Of a DNA stretch of 64,000 bases, positions 50,549 through 58,983 are shown one piece after another. The notes under the pieces are model-generated. The model ran no database searches and was not told the DNA's origin. It saw only the letters and a list, made by a program, of their open reading frames with translations. Both the position numbers and the translations under genes were made by a program. The stretch comes from Marinobacter sp. BW6 (GTDB lineage: Bacteria > Pseudomonadota > Gammaproteobacteria > Pseudomonadales > Oleiphilaceae): contig NZ_VIRN01000064.1 in the NCBI RefSeq assembly GCF_008107725.1, positions 1,116,001-1,180,000 of the forward strand, read 5' to 3'. Positions within the stretch are counted from its first letter, which is position 1. Each line of letters begins with the position of its first letter.

Positions 50549-50648
50549 TCCAACCAAGCATGCGAGTCTGCGGAAACGGGTTTCTTTGATCGTCTGGGCG
50601 GTGAACATCACCTTATGTCTGCTTCTTTTAGTCTTTGTGTTGCGGTGA
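50541..50648 (+). CDS. Small membrane peptide overlapping the ferric-reductase gene
   Basis: Encodes 35 residues, with basic MTNPTKHASLRKRVSL then one hydrophobic helix, VWAVNITLCLLLLVFVL. It starts 8 bp before the reductase stop, so it is probably translated by coupling and could be a small subunit. Too short for family recognition. Confidence 0.55.
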   Translation: MTNPTKHASLRKRVSLIVWAVNITLCLLLLVFVLR

Positions 50649-50906
50649 TTCATGGCATTGCGTTTCTTGCATTAAAAACCGGGGAAGCTTCTGCGAACGC
50701 CTGATGCTGTTTCGGTCAATTTTGATCGTCCTGCTCGTCATAATGAAGGGACGCACGCCATTAATTGAGATTCGAAGGATTAGACGCACTATGCCTGATG
50801 ATCTAGTCTGAGATTAAATCGAAATGCAGTCTTTCGGGGCAAACCGCAAAGACGGGAGGAAGTGCTTGGCTCTTATTTCTGTGTTCCTCGGAAAGACAGC
50901 AAAGCG

Positions 50907-51713
50907 ATGAAAGTTGCCGCTAAAGTTCTGATAGGGGCTTGTTGGGCATTGGCGCTTTCGCCAGCATGGCCTAACGCACCGGCGGGAGAATCGCTCACGA
51001 TTTCTATCGCCGCGCCGGGGTATTGGTGCCCCTACGCCTGCAATTCGACCCAACCACTTTCGGGCTTTGCCGTTGATATTGCCCGTGCAGCGCTGGAGTC
51101 CGAAGGGCACAAGGTTGTATATAGAAATCTGCCGTACGACCGGGCCCTTCTTGAGGTAAGAGCTGGTCGTGTCGATGCCATTTTGCCTTCGTTCAAGGGA
51201 GAGGCCCCTGATTTTGTCTTTCCTTCCTACGCAGTGTCGCAGACCGAATATTGCTTTTACGTTTCGGGGGATGAGCCTCGCCGTTATGATGGGCTGAATT
51301 CGCTCAAGGACATTCGATTCGTGGCCACTTCCGGCTACACCTACGGAGAGGAGATGGACGCTTATATTTCTGATCATCAGGGTGAGCGAGCCATCCTGAT
51401 AGGCGGAGAGGACGTCTCCAATCGACTTAGGGAACTTGTCAGAAGGGGGCGCGTTGATGCGCTTCTGGATGATCGTCTTCTGTTTGAATCCGGCCAGAAT
51501 CGCGTCGGTCTGGTGAATGCCGGCTGTCTGGATGAACGTCATCGCGGATACCTGGCTCTTTCCCCGGAGGACCGGGAACGATCAAATGCGATTGCGGAGG
51601 CTTTCGATCGTGGTTTCAAGAAGATTCGCAAGGACGGGCAGCTTTGCGGAATTCTGGAGAATTACGGGCTAGGTATCGATTTTGTGCCGGATCTGAATGG
51701 GGAGTACTGCTAG
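50907..51713 (+). CDS. Orphan periplasmic solute-binding protein (SBP_bac_3-like)
   Basis: A 268-residue exported protein with signal peptide (about 1-27) and type 3 binding-protein fold: LSGFAVDIARAALESEGH, YDRALLEVRAGRVDAI. Four cysteines (WCPYAC, YCFY, AGCLDE) are more than usual. No transporter genes adjoin. The upstream in-frame start at 50862 is less likely. Confidence 0.78.
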   Translation: MKVAAKVLIGACWALALSPAWPNAPAGESLTISIAAPGYWCPYACNSTQPLSGFAVDIARAALESEGHKVVYRNLPYDRALLEVRAGRVDAILPSFKGEAPDFVFPSYAVSQTEYCFYVSGDEPRRYDGLNSLKDIRFVATSGYTYGEEMDAYISDHQGERAILIGGEDVSNRLRELVRRGRVDALLDDRLLFESGQNRVGLVNAGCLDERHRGYLALSPEDRERSNAIAEAFDRGFKKIRKDGQLCGILENYGLGIDFVPDLNGEYC

Positions 51714-51732
51714 CCAAAAAACTGGAGGACAA

Positions 51733-52197
51733 GTGACCTTTGAGCACATCGTTCAGATAAACGACCTGACCAAGCCGGAATTACCGATTCTGACTCGGTT
51801 TCAAGTATGGGAAGGCCTGGTACTTCGAGCCCGGCGCCCAGACAAGTTCCTGGTGGGCGTTGACGATTACGAGATTCTAGAGCAGGAACCGGCCTATATG
51901 AAACGGTGCCTGCAGCTGCCGGGGCTGGAGGTGGTTGACGAAATCACGTTCTGGCATGAGACGAGGATCGAGTATCAAACTCAGCCAACTCATACCGTTC
52001 CAGCTGCAACACTTGTCATGGATATTGAGGAGCCGGAACCTGAGTCGCTGTTTGTTCGCTTTCGCTATCACACGGCGAGCATCGAGAACACCGCTGATGC
52101 GATGCCCTATGACCAATACCTCCACCAGGCCTATGTGGCCACAGACGTAGAAACCATTCAGATCATCCGGCAGCTGGCGGAGACGGGGGTGTTCTGA
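51733..52197 (+). CDS. SRPBCC-like protein (DUF1857/AtaL-type)
   Basis: A 154-residue soluble protein resembling the DUF1857 branch of the START/SRPBCC fold: FEHIVQINDL, then WEGLVLRARRPDKF, with a binding-cavity beta-sheet. GTG start with GGAGG four bases upstream, after the solute-binding protein. Probable ligand-binding or aromatase-like role, not proven. Confidence 0.75.
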   Translation: MTFEHIVQINDLTKPELPILTRFQVWEGLVLRARRPDKFLVGVDDYEILEQEPAYMKRCLQLPGLEVVDEITFWHETRIEYQTQPTHTVPAATLVMDIEEPEPESLFVRFRYHTASIENTADAMPYDQYLHQAYVATDVETIQIIRQLAETGVF

Positions 52198-52211
52198 GAT
52201 CTGGTGATTGG

Positions 52212-52236
52212 ACGAAATGGGACAGATTGAAAATAC
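52212..52236 (+). repeat. Dispersed CCGGGACAG-like repeat, weak copy
   Basis: ACGAAATGGGACAGATTGAA followed by AATAC, 14 bp after a stop codon and just before the K+ channel ribosome site. Confidence 0.4.
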
Positions 52237-52254
52237 AGCCAAGGGAGAGCTTAG

Positions 52255-53112
52255 TTGGCGACTATAAAACCCGGCGGTCTGGGGATTAAAACGCGTCTGT
52301 TTCAGGTTATTTTCGAGTCAGATACCCGGCTGGGCAAAGGTTTTGATATTTTCTTGGCGTTGCTGATATTCCTCAGCGTGGGGATTATTCTCCTGGACAG
52401 TGTTCCGGAATATCATGCTCGCTTCGGTGATCTTTTTTATGCGGTGGAATGGGGCATAACACTGCTGTTCACCCTTGAGCTAGCCCTGCGCATTTATTGC
52501 CTGGAAAAACCAAAGCTTTATCTCAAAAGCTTTTACGGCGTTATCGACTTTCTGGCTGTCTTGCCTACCTGGTTGGCGCTGTTGTTCCCGGGTGCCCAGA
52601 CCCTCGTCGTTGTGCGTCTTCTGCGGACGCTGCGCCTGTTCCGGGTACTGGAAATGATGACGGTTGTGGGGGAGGGGCGCCTGCTGATGGATGCCCTGAT
52701 TCGTAGCCGGCATCAGATCCTGCTGTTTCTGTTCACAGTGTTGATGCTGGTGACCATCTTCTCTTCTTTGCTCTATCTTATTGAACCGGCCGAGGCGGGC
52801 TTTAGCAGTATACCCAAATCCATCTATTGGGGAATCGTGACACTGACGACCGTGGGGTATGGCGATATAACGCCTGTGACCGCCTGGGGTCAGTTCATTT
52901 CCATGATGATCATGTTGACGGGGTACTCGATTATCGCGCTTCCCGTTGGCGTTTTTTCCGCGGAAGTGATTCGCGCCCTGCGTGCGGAACGTTATTCCGA
53001 TGAAGCATGCCCGGGATGCGGGAAGCATCGGCATGAAAAAGATGCCAGGTATTGTAAATACTGTGGTACCTGGCTTAATGAGGAAACGCCCGATCCGGGC
53101 AGAGCCGGATGA
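52255..53112 (+). CDS. Voltage-gated-type potassium channel with zinc-ribbon tail
   Basis: A 285-residue inner-membrane channel. Six helices, including an arginine-bearing S4-like segment (VVRLLRTLRLFRVLEM) and the selectivity filter TVGYGD near 199-204. After the pore helix the protein ends in CPGCGKHRHEKDARYCKYCG, a zinc ribbon. TTG start at 52255 with AAGGGAGAG upstream. Zinc binding at the tail may regulate gating or assembly. Confidence 0.9.
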   Translation: MATIKPGGLGIKTRLFQVIFESDTRLGKGFDIFLALLIFLSVGIILLDSVPEYHARFGDLFYAVEWGITLLFTLELALRIYCLEKPKLYLKSFYGVIDFLAVLPTWLALLFPGAQTLVVVRLLRTLRLFRVLEMMTVVGEGRLLMDALIRSRHQILLFLFTVLMLVTIFSSLLYLIEPAEAGFSSIPKSIYWGIVTLTTVGYGDITPVTAWGQFISMMIMLTGYSIIALPVGVFSAEVIRALRAERYSDEACPGCGKHRHEKDARYCKYCGTWLNEETPDPGRAG

Positions 53113-53213
53113 TGCGCGGATCGCCATGAATCGGATAAGGCCTGCGTATTCACGGGTTCCCTAGAGGCAAGCTTTTCCGATCTCGACGGTTCTGGCTTTC
53201 AGGGCCTGCAGGT

Positions 53214-53759
53214 TCAGGCATCGACCAGCGCCCGAACACAGCGACGGAACACTTCTGCTGAGAAAAACCGGTGTTCGCCTGGCTCGGCGGCCACCAATAG
53301 CTGGCCACCGGAGTCCCTGATTCCGCCCTCAATCATGAGGTTGTCGCTCATCTCAAAATCCTCAATGGAGTGGTCCGGATCGTCCAGATCGGCTGCGCCT
53401 GTGCGTTCCCGGTAGTGCCGGCTGTCCAGGGTGAATCCGAAGGCGGACTTGCCCTGGCCGATCATATAGCCTACCTCGAACACGGTGCCCGGATCCGCGC
53501 TGATGCCGCGAAAGGGCGTGAGGTTGGCGATGATGGCATCACAGCTGTCCATCAAGTCGCGGTTGGCGTGGTAGATCCGGTGTCCTCGGTCCTGTTTGGC
53601 CGCATCCTCTGAAAACACCAGTTCGGTGTCCAGCGGGTCTACGCCCTCAAGCCCAGCCTCTCGTAGCAGGCGTTTTTTCTCGTCGACAATGGCCCGATGT
53701 TCTTCGGCCGGGAAGAAAACTTCGGGTCCGGCGAGGTAGATGCGCTTGGGCTTCTGCAT
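53214..53759 (-). CDS. Nucleoside 2-deoxyribosyltransferase-like protein
   Basis: A 181-residue protein of the nucleoside 2-deoxyribosyltransferase family: N-terminal RIYLAGPEVFFP, SCDAIIANLTPF with the conserved Asp, and GTVFEVGYMIGQGK carrying the catalytic Glu. It transfers deoxyribose between bases or hydrolyses nucleotides in the cytoplasm. Monocistronic. Confidence 0.9.
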   Translation of the reverse strand: MQKPKRIYLAGPEVFFPAEEHRAIVDEKKRLLREAGLEGVDPLDTELVFSEDAAKQDRGHRIYHANRDLMDSCDAIIANLTPFRGISADPGTVFEVGYMIGQGKSAFGFTLDSRHYRERTGAADLDDPDHSIEDFEMSDNLMIEGGIRDSGGQLLVAAEPGEHRFFSAEVFRRCVRALVDA

Positions 53760-53927
53760 GATCAGGTGTCTGTCACTTTCTGCGACCCGAGTTCGTATTT
53801 AGTCATGCTCCACCTCCAGCAGTTTCCCGAATGGTCTGGAAACGGTATCAAAAAAACGAGGAAAACCCATTCATTTGATGACGCGTAAGCGTATCTTGTC
53901 TGTCAGCCCAGGTTTTAAGGAGTAGCT

Positions 53928-54362
53928 ATGTTTCGCATTCACGTTGAGCGGGTTCTTGGAAAGGATATCGAGACTGTCTTCGAGGCCATTTCCGACCATG
54001 CCCGTTACGATCGCTTTCCAGGGGTTAGCAAGTCTTTGCTGATTGAGGCAGGGGAGCATGAGAAAAATGGCACCGGCGCCCTGAGAATTATTGGAGCAGG
54101 CCGGCTTGAACTGACTGAGCGTATTACGCAGTTTGAGAGGCCAAACCGGATGCACTATCAAATTGAAAAATCGAGCCCATTCGCCGTTCAGCACACGAAG
54201 GGGGAGATTATTTTAAAGCCCGAGGGCGAACAAACCCGGGTGACCTGGGTTTCCGAAGGGCACGTGCAGGTGCCCGTTCTGGGTCGGATAATGGACCGAT
54301 TGGCTGAGCGCAGCTTTTCGAAAGCTTTCAGTTCTCTGCTCAAGGCCATTGAGCGGCTTTAG
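53928..54362 (+). CDS. SRPBCC-family protein
   Basis: A 144-residue START/polyketide-cyclase-like protein: IHVERVLGKDIETVFEAISDHARYDRF at the N-terminus and VTWVSEGHV strands. Probably binds a hydrophobic ligand. AAGGAG precedes the start. No partner evident. Confidence 0.8.
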   Translation: MFRIHVERVLGKDIETVFEAISDHARYDRFPGVSKSLLIEAGEHEKNGTGALRIIGAGRLELTERITQFERPNRMHYQIEKSSPFAVQHTKGEIILKPEGEQTRVTWVSEGHVQVPVLGRIMDRLAERSFSKAFSSLLKAIERL

Positions 54363-54494
54363 GGTGTTCTGACAATCGAATAGGCGTTTTGTTACGGCAT
54401 TTCTCAGGTTCATGTTGTTGCACCGCCAGATGAGCTACTTTTTAAGGTAGCGAGAGCAATCAACATCGTCAGTCCCTGATTTTGGAGAATGTTC

Positions 54495-54872
54495 ATGCAG
54501 CCAAAGGAAATTGTGGCTCAGTTCGTCGAAAACATCCGCGCCCAACGGTTGGATGAAGCCAAGGACCTGCTGGCCGAAGAGGGCTTTGAATACGTGGGGC
54601 CGAATATGCGTTTTCTCAGCCGGGACGACATGCTGGCCTACCAGTTCGGTATGTTTGCCATTCAGAAAGACCTGGTTCTTCGGCAGCTAAGTGCCGACGG
54701 CGAGCACGTGTTTGCGATCCTCGATTACCGTACCTACTTCGAGCCGATCGGAGATGTGCGCCTGGCAATCTGGTTTCGTGTGCGAGAGGAAAAAATCCAG
54801 TGCGTTGAAACTTTCTACAACGCAGCGGTGATCGAAAACATGCTGGGTGGGAGTCTGCCCGCCGCTGATTGA
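54495..54872 (+). CDS. NTF2-like / limonene-epoxide-hydrolase-fold protein
   Basis: A 125-residue protein with the SnoaL/LEH cone-shaped fold: VAQFVENIRAQRLDEAKDLLAEEGFEYVG, then LDYRTYFE and IWFRVREEKI. Start at 54495 has GGAG seven bases upstream; the ATG two codons earlier is too close. Function unknown. Confidence 0.75.
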   Translation: MQPKEIVAQFVENIRAQRLDEAKDLLAEEGFEYVGPNMRFLSRDDMLAYQFGMFAIQKDLVLRQLSADGEHVFAILDYRTYFEPIGDVRLAIWFRVREEKIQCVETFYNAAVIENMLGGSLPAAD

Positions 54873-54891
54873 GCTTTTCAAAACTCCGGGC

Positions 54892-55344
54892 TCATTCCTC
54901 AATGACGTTCCGTTCAAAGCGGCCAAGCACCACCATAATGATGAGTGCCAAAACGGTCACCATGCTGGCAAGCACCAGGGTGCCGAGACCGCATGCGACC
55001 CCGATGGCTCCGGAAATCCAGATGGAGGCACCGGTGGTAATGCCCTGAACGTTGCCCCGGCTTTGAATGATGCAACCGGCACCAAGGAAACCGATACCGC
55101 CGATCACACCTTCAACGATCCGCGACGGGTCTATCCGGGCAGAGGGGTCGCCTTCGGCCGTTGTCATCAGGATGTGGAGGCCAATCAGGATGAATGCGGA
55201 AGCACCTACTGAGACCAGCATGTGGGAGCGCAGGCCTGCGGGCTTGCCGCGCAATTCCCGCTCAAGCCCCAGTAGCAGGGCCAGTCCTGCAGCCATCACC
55301 AGCCGGACCAATATGTCCATTGGTGGGATTTCGCTTTCGAACAT
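54892..55344 (-). CDS. MgtC/SapB-family membrane protein
   Basis: A 150-residue protein with four helices and the MgtC landmarks GLERELRGKPAGLRSHMLVSVGA and GGIGFLGAGCI. Related proteins affect magnesium homeostasis and survival. Start at 55344 has AGGAG; a longer frame runs through the DUF1328 gene in another frame. Confidence 0.9.
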   Translation of the reverse strand: MFESEIPPMDILVRLVMAAGLALLLGLERELRGKPAGLRSHMLVSVGASAFILIGLHILMTTAEGDPSARIDPSRIVEGVIGGIGFLGAGCIIQSRGNVQGITTGASIWISGAIGVACGLGTLVLASMVTVLALIIMVVLGRFERNVIEE

Positions 55345-55394
55345 ACCGAATCTCCTGCGGAAAACGATATAGGCGATAGCGTCTTGGCCGCCCG

Positions 55395-55571
55395 CTAGAC
55401 TTTTGGTCCTTTGCCGCGGAAGACGTTCACGATCAGTGACACGACCAGCAATACCAGGAAGATGAAGAACAGTATCTTCGCAAAGCCGGCGGCCGTCCCT
55501 GCAATACCTCCAAAACCAAGAACACCCGCAATGATCGCAATTACCAGACAGACGATAGCCCAATAGAGCAT
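55395..55571 (-). CDS. DUF1328 small membrane protein (YtjA-like)
   Basis: A 58-residue protein, [20 protein letters not shown] at the start, with two hydrophobic helices and a KGPKV tail: clear DUF1328. AGGAGG precedes the start. The family is often stress- or envelope-associated. The MgtC gene follows 50 bp downstream. Confidence 0.9.
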   Translation of the reverse strand: MLYWAIVCLVIAIIAGVLGFGGIAGTAAGFAKILFFIFLVLLVVSLIVNVFRGKGPKV

Positions 55572-55672
55572 GTCCTATCCTCCTTACGAGAGATGTCCTT
55601 CAACATTGGCACGCAGATCGTGTATGCGCAACTTTATGGGGTGTTTGTGTAGGGACAGTAAGGGAGTATCCA

Positions 55673-55876
55673 TTAGAGTTCGATAAACCGCGGCACCACC
55701 ATCAGCCCAGCACCCACCGCCAACATCTCCCAGGCGCTGCTCGCCAGATACGGATAAAGAATCATGGCAATGCCGCAGTATCGGATGACAATGTTTTTCA
55801 TGCGCCGCCCGTACATGAAATACCCGAAACCGATGCAACCGAACAGCAGCGCCAGGAAAATGTCAGCGGTTTCCAT
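55673..55876 (-). CDS. Small membrane protein, 67 residues
   Basis: METADIFLALLFGCIGFGYF and a second hydrophobic half around ILYPYLASSAWEMLAVGAGL, separated by a basic loop GRRMKN. Two helices, inner membrane. AGAGGA lies upstream. No named family. Confidence 0.75.
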   Translation of the reverse strand: METADIFLALLFGCIGFGYFMYGRRMKNIVIRYCGIAMILYPYLASSAWEMLAVGAGLMVVPRFIEL

Positions 55877-55980
55877 GCGGTGAAGTCCTCTGATCTACAG
55901 AAATCGAACAATTTTTCGCCATTTCGGGTATACTGGCGGGCTTATGTTGTTAATGAAGCCATCCTGACCTGGATATTACT

Positions 55981-56139
55981 ATGAGCAAGAAACCCGAGAA
56001 AGTAACTCTGACGTCCGCCGCGATTGAGGAACAGACCGCTGCTTTTTTAAAGGCGGGGGGATCCGTTGAATATGTCGGCAAAGGTAAAAGCGGACAAATT
56101 GCCCCAACGGGTTCAAAGCAGATTAGCCTGAAAAAGTAA
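55981..56139 (+). CDS. Small conserved protein, 52 residues
   Basis: Starts MSKKPEKVTLTSAAIEEQTA, then AFLKAGGSVEYVGKGKSG. This basic pattern with an FLKAGG core resembles short transcription- or ribosome-associated peptides in Marinobacter-type genomes, though I cannot name it. It stands alone between divergently and convergently placed small membrane genes. Confidence 0.7.
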   Translation: MSKKPEKVTLTSAAIEEQTAAFLKAGGSVEYVGKGKSGQIAPTGSKQISLKK

Positions 56140-56153
56140 CGATAGAACGCAAC

Positions 56154-56339
56154 TCAGTGGCGAGGATTGCTTTGATCTGGAGAGGACTCGTCATCTGAGG
56201 CGTTATCATTCGATGTAAGGTAATAGTCCTTCTCATCGAATGTTTTCACATCAGGATCTTCAACGACGTTTTTGCGCTTGCCCCGATATAGCCAGATGGC
56301 TACTACCGCGACGATTATTGCGATCACAATCCACTTCAT
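56154..56339 (-). CDS. Small membrane protein with acidic tail
   Basis: A 61-residue protein: one N-terminal helix (about 3-18), a basic stop-transfer RGKRK and an acidic, disordered C-terminus. Inner membrane with a cytoplasmic tail. Function unknown. Confidence 0.7.
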   Translation of the reverse strand: MKWIVIAIIVAVVAIWLYRGKRKNVVEDPDVKTFDEKDYYLTSNDNASDDESSPDQSNPRH

Positions 56340-56400
56340 GTCCCTTTCCTCCGGAAGATAGTAACTCCTATAGTGAGGACCCCGCAGGGCGATCCGTCAA

Positions 56401-57396
56401 CTAGAGTAAACCTGCTTTGATCATGTCGAAGGTGTCCAGAACCCGGGCTATGAACTGGTCTTTCGGGCGGAAGCTGCTTTGCGTACTGAGCGTGACGTCT
56501 CTCTGTAGATGATCCAGCAGTTTGTGCAGACGCCTTCGGTGCAAGCCGAGCGCCGCCTGAATGGGATCAAAAATCATACCGGATAAAGCTGCGAACGCCG
56601 CCAGTGCGGCCATGACGGCGAGCATGACGCTGGCCGTGGTCAGCGCGGAAGGCTCTGGTGGAAACACGCTGTAATACCACCCGCCAATGGTCTCACCGAG
56701 GATGAAATCCCTGGCGGCCAGAGTCTTGGCAAGCACGGATGCGAGCATGACCCCAAGCCCGATTCCACCGGGGGTGAACTTCTGAAAGGCGAACGCCCCC
56801 AACACCGTACAGGTGATGCTGTTGGTGATATCGGCTGATGCCGTGCGGGTCACCCTGTACTGACTGAGTGTGTCTGCCACCAGCGGTTCGATCAGAGTTT
56901 TGAACTGCTGATGATCGACCGGCTCGCAGTTATGGCGCTCATAAACGGCTTCCAATTCTTCAATCAGGTAGCTCTCCAGCAGCGGTTTTTCCCGGCCATT
57001 GTTCAAAAGCTCTACCAGAATCAGGTGGGAGATGTGCTGTTGTACCTGAGTGGTAAGACCGGCGGGTACCCGGTTGGCCACTTTGTGAAGCCACCGCAGG
57101 GCTGAACGTTGGGGAACGAGGATTTTCAGCAGGCAGGCGAGGGCATAGACGGGTGCCCACAGTAGATTGATGGGTGCCCGAAGCATGTCCCATCCCAGCG
57201 CGATCCGGTTGGTTGCGAAGGCCCCCGGGTAGTGGAAATGGCGGTCAATGAATGCCGGTATTCGGCCCCGGCAGTCGTCAAAGTAGCGCTCAATGCCTGA
57301 GCGGATTGCCTGCTCTACCTCAGCTTCGGAAAAGGTTTGTTCCGGCGTTGCGGACCGGGGCGCAGGCGAGTCTCCCGCCAAGTAATCACTGCTCAC
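56401..57396 (-). CDS. Membrane protein resembling DUF6635
   Basis: A 331-residue protein with a helical soluble N-terminal half and hydrophobic segments around 200-230 and 255-280. It contains FIDRHFHYPGAFATNRIALGWDMLRAPIN and TRTASADITNS. GTG at 57396 is chosen because it overlaps the TGA of a truncated MOSC fragment (ATGTGA); a TTG at 57402 is the alternative. Function unknown. Confidence 0.72.
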   Translation of the reverse strand: MSSDYLAGDSPAPRSATPEQTFSEAEVEQAIRSGIERYFDDCRGRIPAFIDRHFHYPGAFATNRIALGWDMLRAPINLLWAPVYALACLLKILVPQRSALRWLHKVANRVPAGLTTQVQQHISHLILVELLNNGREKPLLESYLIEELEAVYERHNCEPVDHQQFKTLIEPLVADTLSQYRVTRTASADITNSITCTVLGAFAFQKFTPGGIGLGVMLASVLAKTLAARDFILGETIGGWYYSVFPPEPSALTTASVMLAVMAALAAFAALSGMIFDPIQAALGLHRRRLHKLLDHLQRDVTLSTQSSFRPKDQFIARVLDTFDMIKAGLL

Positions 57397-57512
57397 ATGC
57401 AAGCCTGAACCTGGTCACCGCGGGCTGGGCGGATTCCGATCCTGTCGACCCGACCGGTCTGGGGAAGGGTGTCTAGCAGGGTTTGGAGTGAGGTCTGTTG
57501 AGGGTTCGTCAT
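57393..57512 (-). pseudogene. Truncated MOSC gene, 39 codons
   Basis: The minus strand gives SLQTLLDTLPQTGRVDRIGI and RPARGDQV, then a stop. It matches the first 35 residues of the intact MOSC protein at 20507 (LQTLLDTLPQCGRVEWIGIR) but nothing follows. Its stop overlaps the start of the DUF6635-like gene, so it may serve as an upstream translated leader. Confidence 0.75.
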
Positions 57513-57528
57513 TCGCTGAAATTACCAT

Positions 57529-57557
57529 AAAAAAGCCCCTGCAAGCAGGGGCAAAAA
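57529..57557. terminator. Terminator of the porin gene
   Basis: AAAAAGCCCCTGC and GCAGGGGCAAAAAG are arms with an AA loop. On the minus strand the stem ends in a T-run, 31 bp after the porin stop. Confidence 0.85.
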
Positions 57558-57587
57558 GACAACAACAAAGATGCTGTGTTGATCGCT

Positions 57588-58838
57588 CTAGAACTTCACC
57601 CGCAAGCCGGTAGTCACCAGAATGATGTCTTCATACTCCGGGGCATAACAGGTATTTCCTGATGTGGTGCACCATTCGGCCCGCTCATGGCTGTGGATTT
57701 TGGCGCCCGCGTAGGCGTCAAACAGGTCGGTCGGGCTAAAGACATAACCCATGCCAATCACAGACCCTTTCTCGTCATTTTTGTTCCGATCCCGGGTTTC
57801 GCCGTAATGAATGTCAAAGGCATGTGTTCTGTTAGGACGGTAGCCGAGCTTCACGTAGCGGAACTGACCAAGTTCCGAATCGGTGGCGTCAAAGGTATCC
57901 GTCGCTTCCTCGGCGGTCAGTTTCTGGGCGCGGTTTACTGCAGCCAGGGTCAGGTTCAGGCCGGTATCACTGTGAAAGTAAGATACCGAGCCGCCGTAGA
58001 TGTTTACATCCGGCTCGTCACTGCTGAGGTTGTCGACGTTCTGAGTCGCACGGGAATAACCGGCGCCAATCAACATACGGCCACCCGGAACCCGCAAGCC
58101 GGATTTAACGCCCATCTGGAGAACTGAGTCCTGACCATCATCGCCGTCGTGGCCGGCACTCACTGATACTGTAACGGGGCCAATGCGGGGGCTGTCGTAA
58201 CGGATCCGGTTATGACGGCCTTCAAAGTTGTAATCCCGGATACTGCCGGAAATGCTTACTTCGTTCCCGAACGGGTTGGCTTCATCAAAGGGATTGATTT
58301 CCGGTGGGGTTCTGTTCGGCCTTGAACGAAACGATGCCGGGAAGGGTTTCAGTGCGAACCGGAGTTCGCCACCAATCAGACTGGGATTGCGGAAACTGAT
58401 CACGCCTGTGCCGGAATAATCCCGGCGTCCCGCATTGTAGGCGGCGCCCTCACCGAGGCCTACGGTCAGTTTGCCGTAGGGTGTGTCCAGAAAGGCATCG
58501 GTGACGCGCTCATCCAGCTCCGGGCCGAAGTTTTTCTGTGCTGGATCCACATCGTTGGATCCGTTGGCAAATACCCCAACTTCGATCAGTGCACCGGCGG
58601 TCCAGCCGTCAATGATGCGCTGGGTGCCGCCAATGTTGAACCTGGTGGGGCTATTGCGGTTGTCTACATGGTAGATCTCGGTATCGGATCCAAGTCCAAG
58701 TTCGTTGGCATTATAACCGTCTTTCGCGTACATGATTGCCCGGTTTACCTGGCCACCTACTTCTACCTCAAGGGCCGATGCCGGGGATGCCGCAATGCCG
58801 AAAATTCCAGCCGCCAGCAGTGTTTTTGAAAACCTCAT
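57588..58838 (-). CDS. Outer-membrane porin
   Basis: A 416-residue beta-barrel protein. The signal peptide (about 1-22, MRFSKTLLAAGIFGIAASPA) is followed by EVEVGGQVNRAIMY, the first strand of trimeric gram-negative porins, and the last residue is Phe, as required for barrel assembly. Divergent from the LysR gene, with one putative LysR box between them. It likely admits the substrate of the downstream ABC transporter. Confidence 0.9.
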   Translation of the reverse strand: MRFSKTLLAAGIFGIAASPASALEVEVGGQVNRAIMYAKDGYNANELGLGSDTEIYHVDNRNSPTRFNIGGTQRIIDGWTAGALIEVGVFANGSNDVDPAQKNFGPELDERVTDAFLDTPYGKLTVGLGEGAAYNAGRRDYSGTGVISFRNPSLIGGELRFALKPFPASFRSRPNRTPPEINPFDEANPFGNEVSISGSIRDYNFEGRHNRIRYDSPRIGPVTVSVSAGHDGDDGQDSVLQMGVKSGLRVPGGRMLIGAGYSRATQNVDNLSSDEPDVNIYGGSVSYFHSDTGLNLTLAAVNRAQKLTAEEATDTFDATDSELGQFRYVKLGYRPNRTHAFDIHYGETRDRNKNDEKGSVIGMGYVFSPTDLFDAYAGAKIHSHERAEWCTTSGNTCYAPEYEDIILVTTGLRVKF

Positions 58839-58951
58839 ATTGCCTCCGGTTTTTGTTTTGTACTGATTCCTCAGTGGCGTTTCCTATGTTGACGCCTCCT
58901 GTTATCGACTACAGTTGATACCTATGTAAATTGAAAACATTAGATAGATAT

Positions 58952-58966
58952 ATGCGTTTTATGCAT
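58952..58966. promoter_or_regulatory. Putative LysR box in the porin/lysR intergenic region
   Basis: ATGCGTTTTATGCAT is ATGC-N7-GCAT with the T-N11-A rule. It lies 18 bp before the LysR start and has the same arms as the site at 59910. Confidence 0.6.
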
Positions 58967-58983
58967 GTGATCCGGAGATCATT

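Noticed and set aside
50677-50700. Possible dispersed repeat after the reductase (AAAAACCGGGGAAGC)
   Set aside because: The CAGAT part of the core is missing, so it falls below what I would accept.
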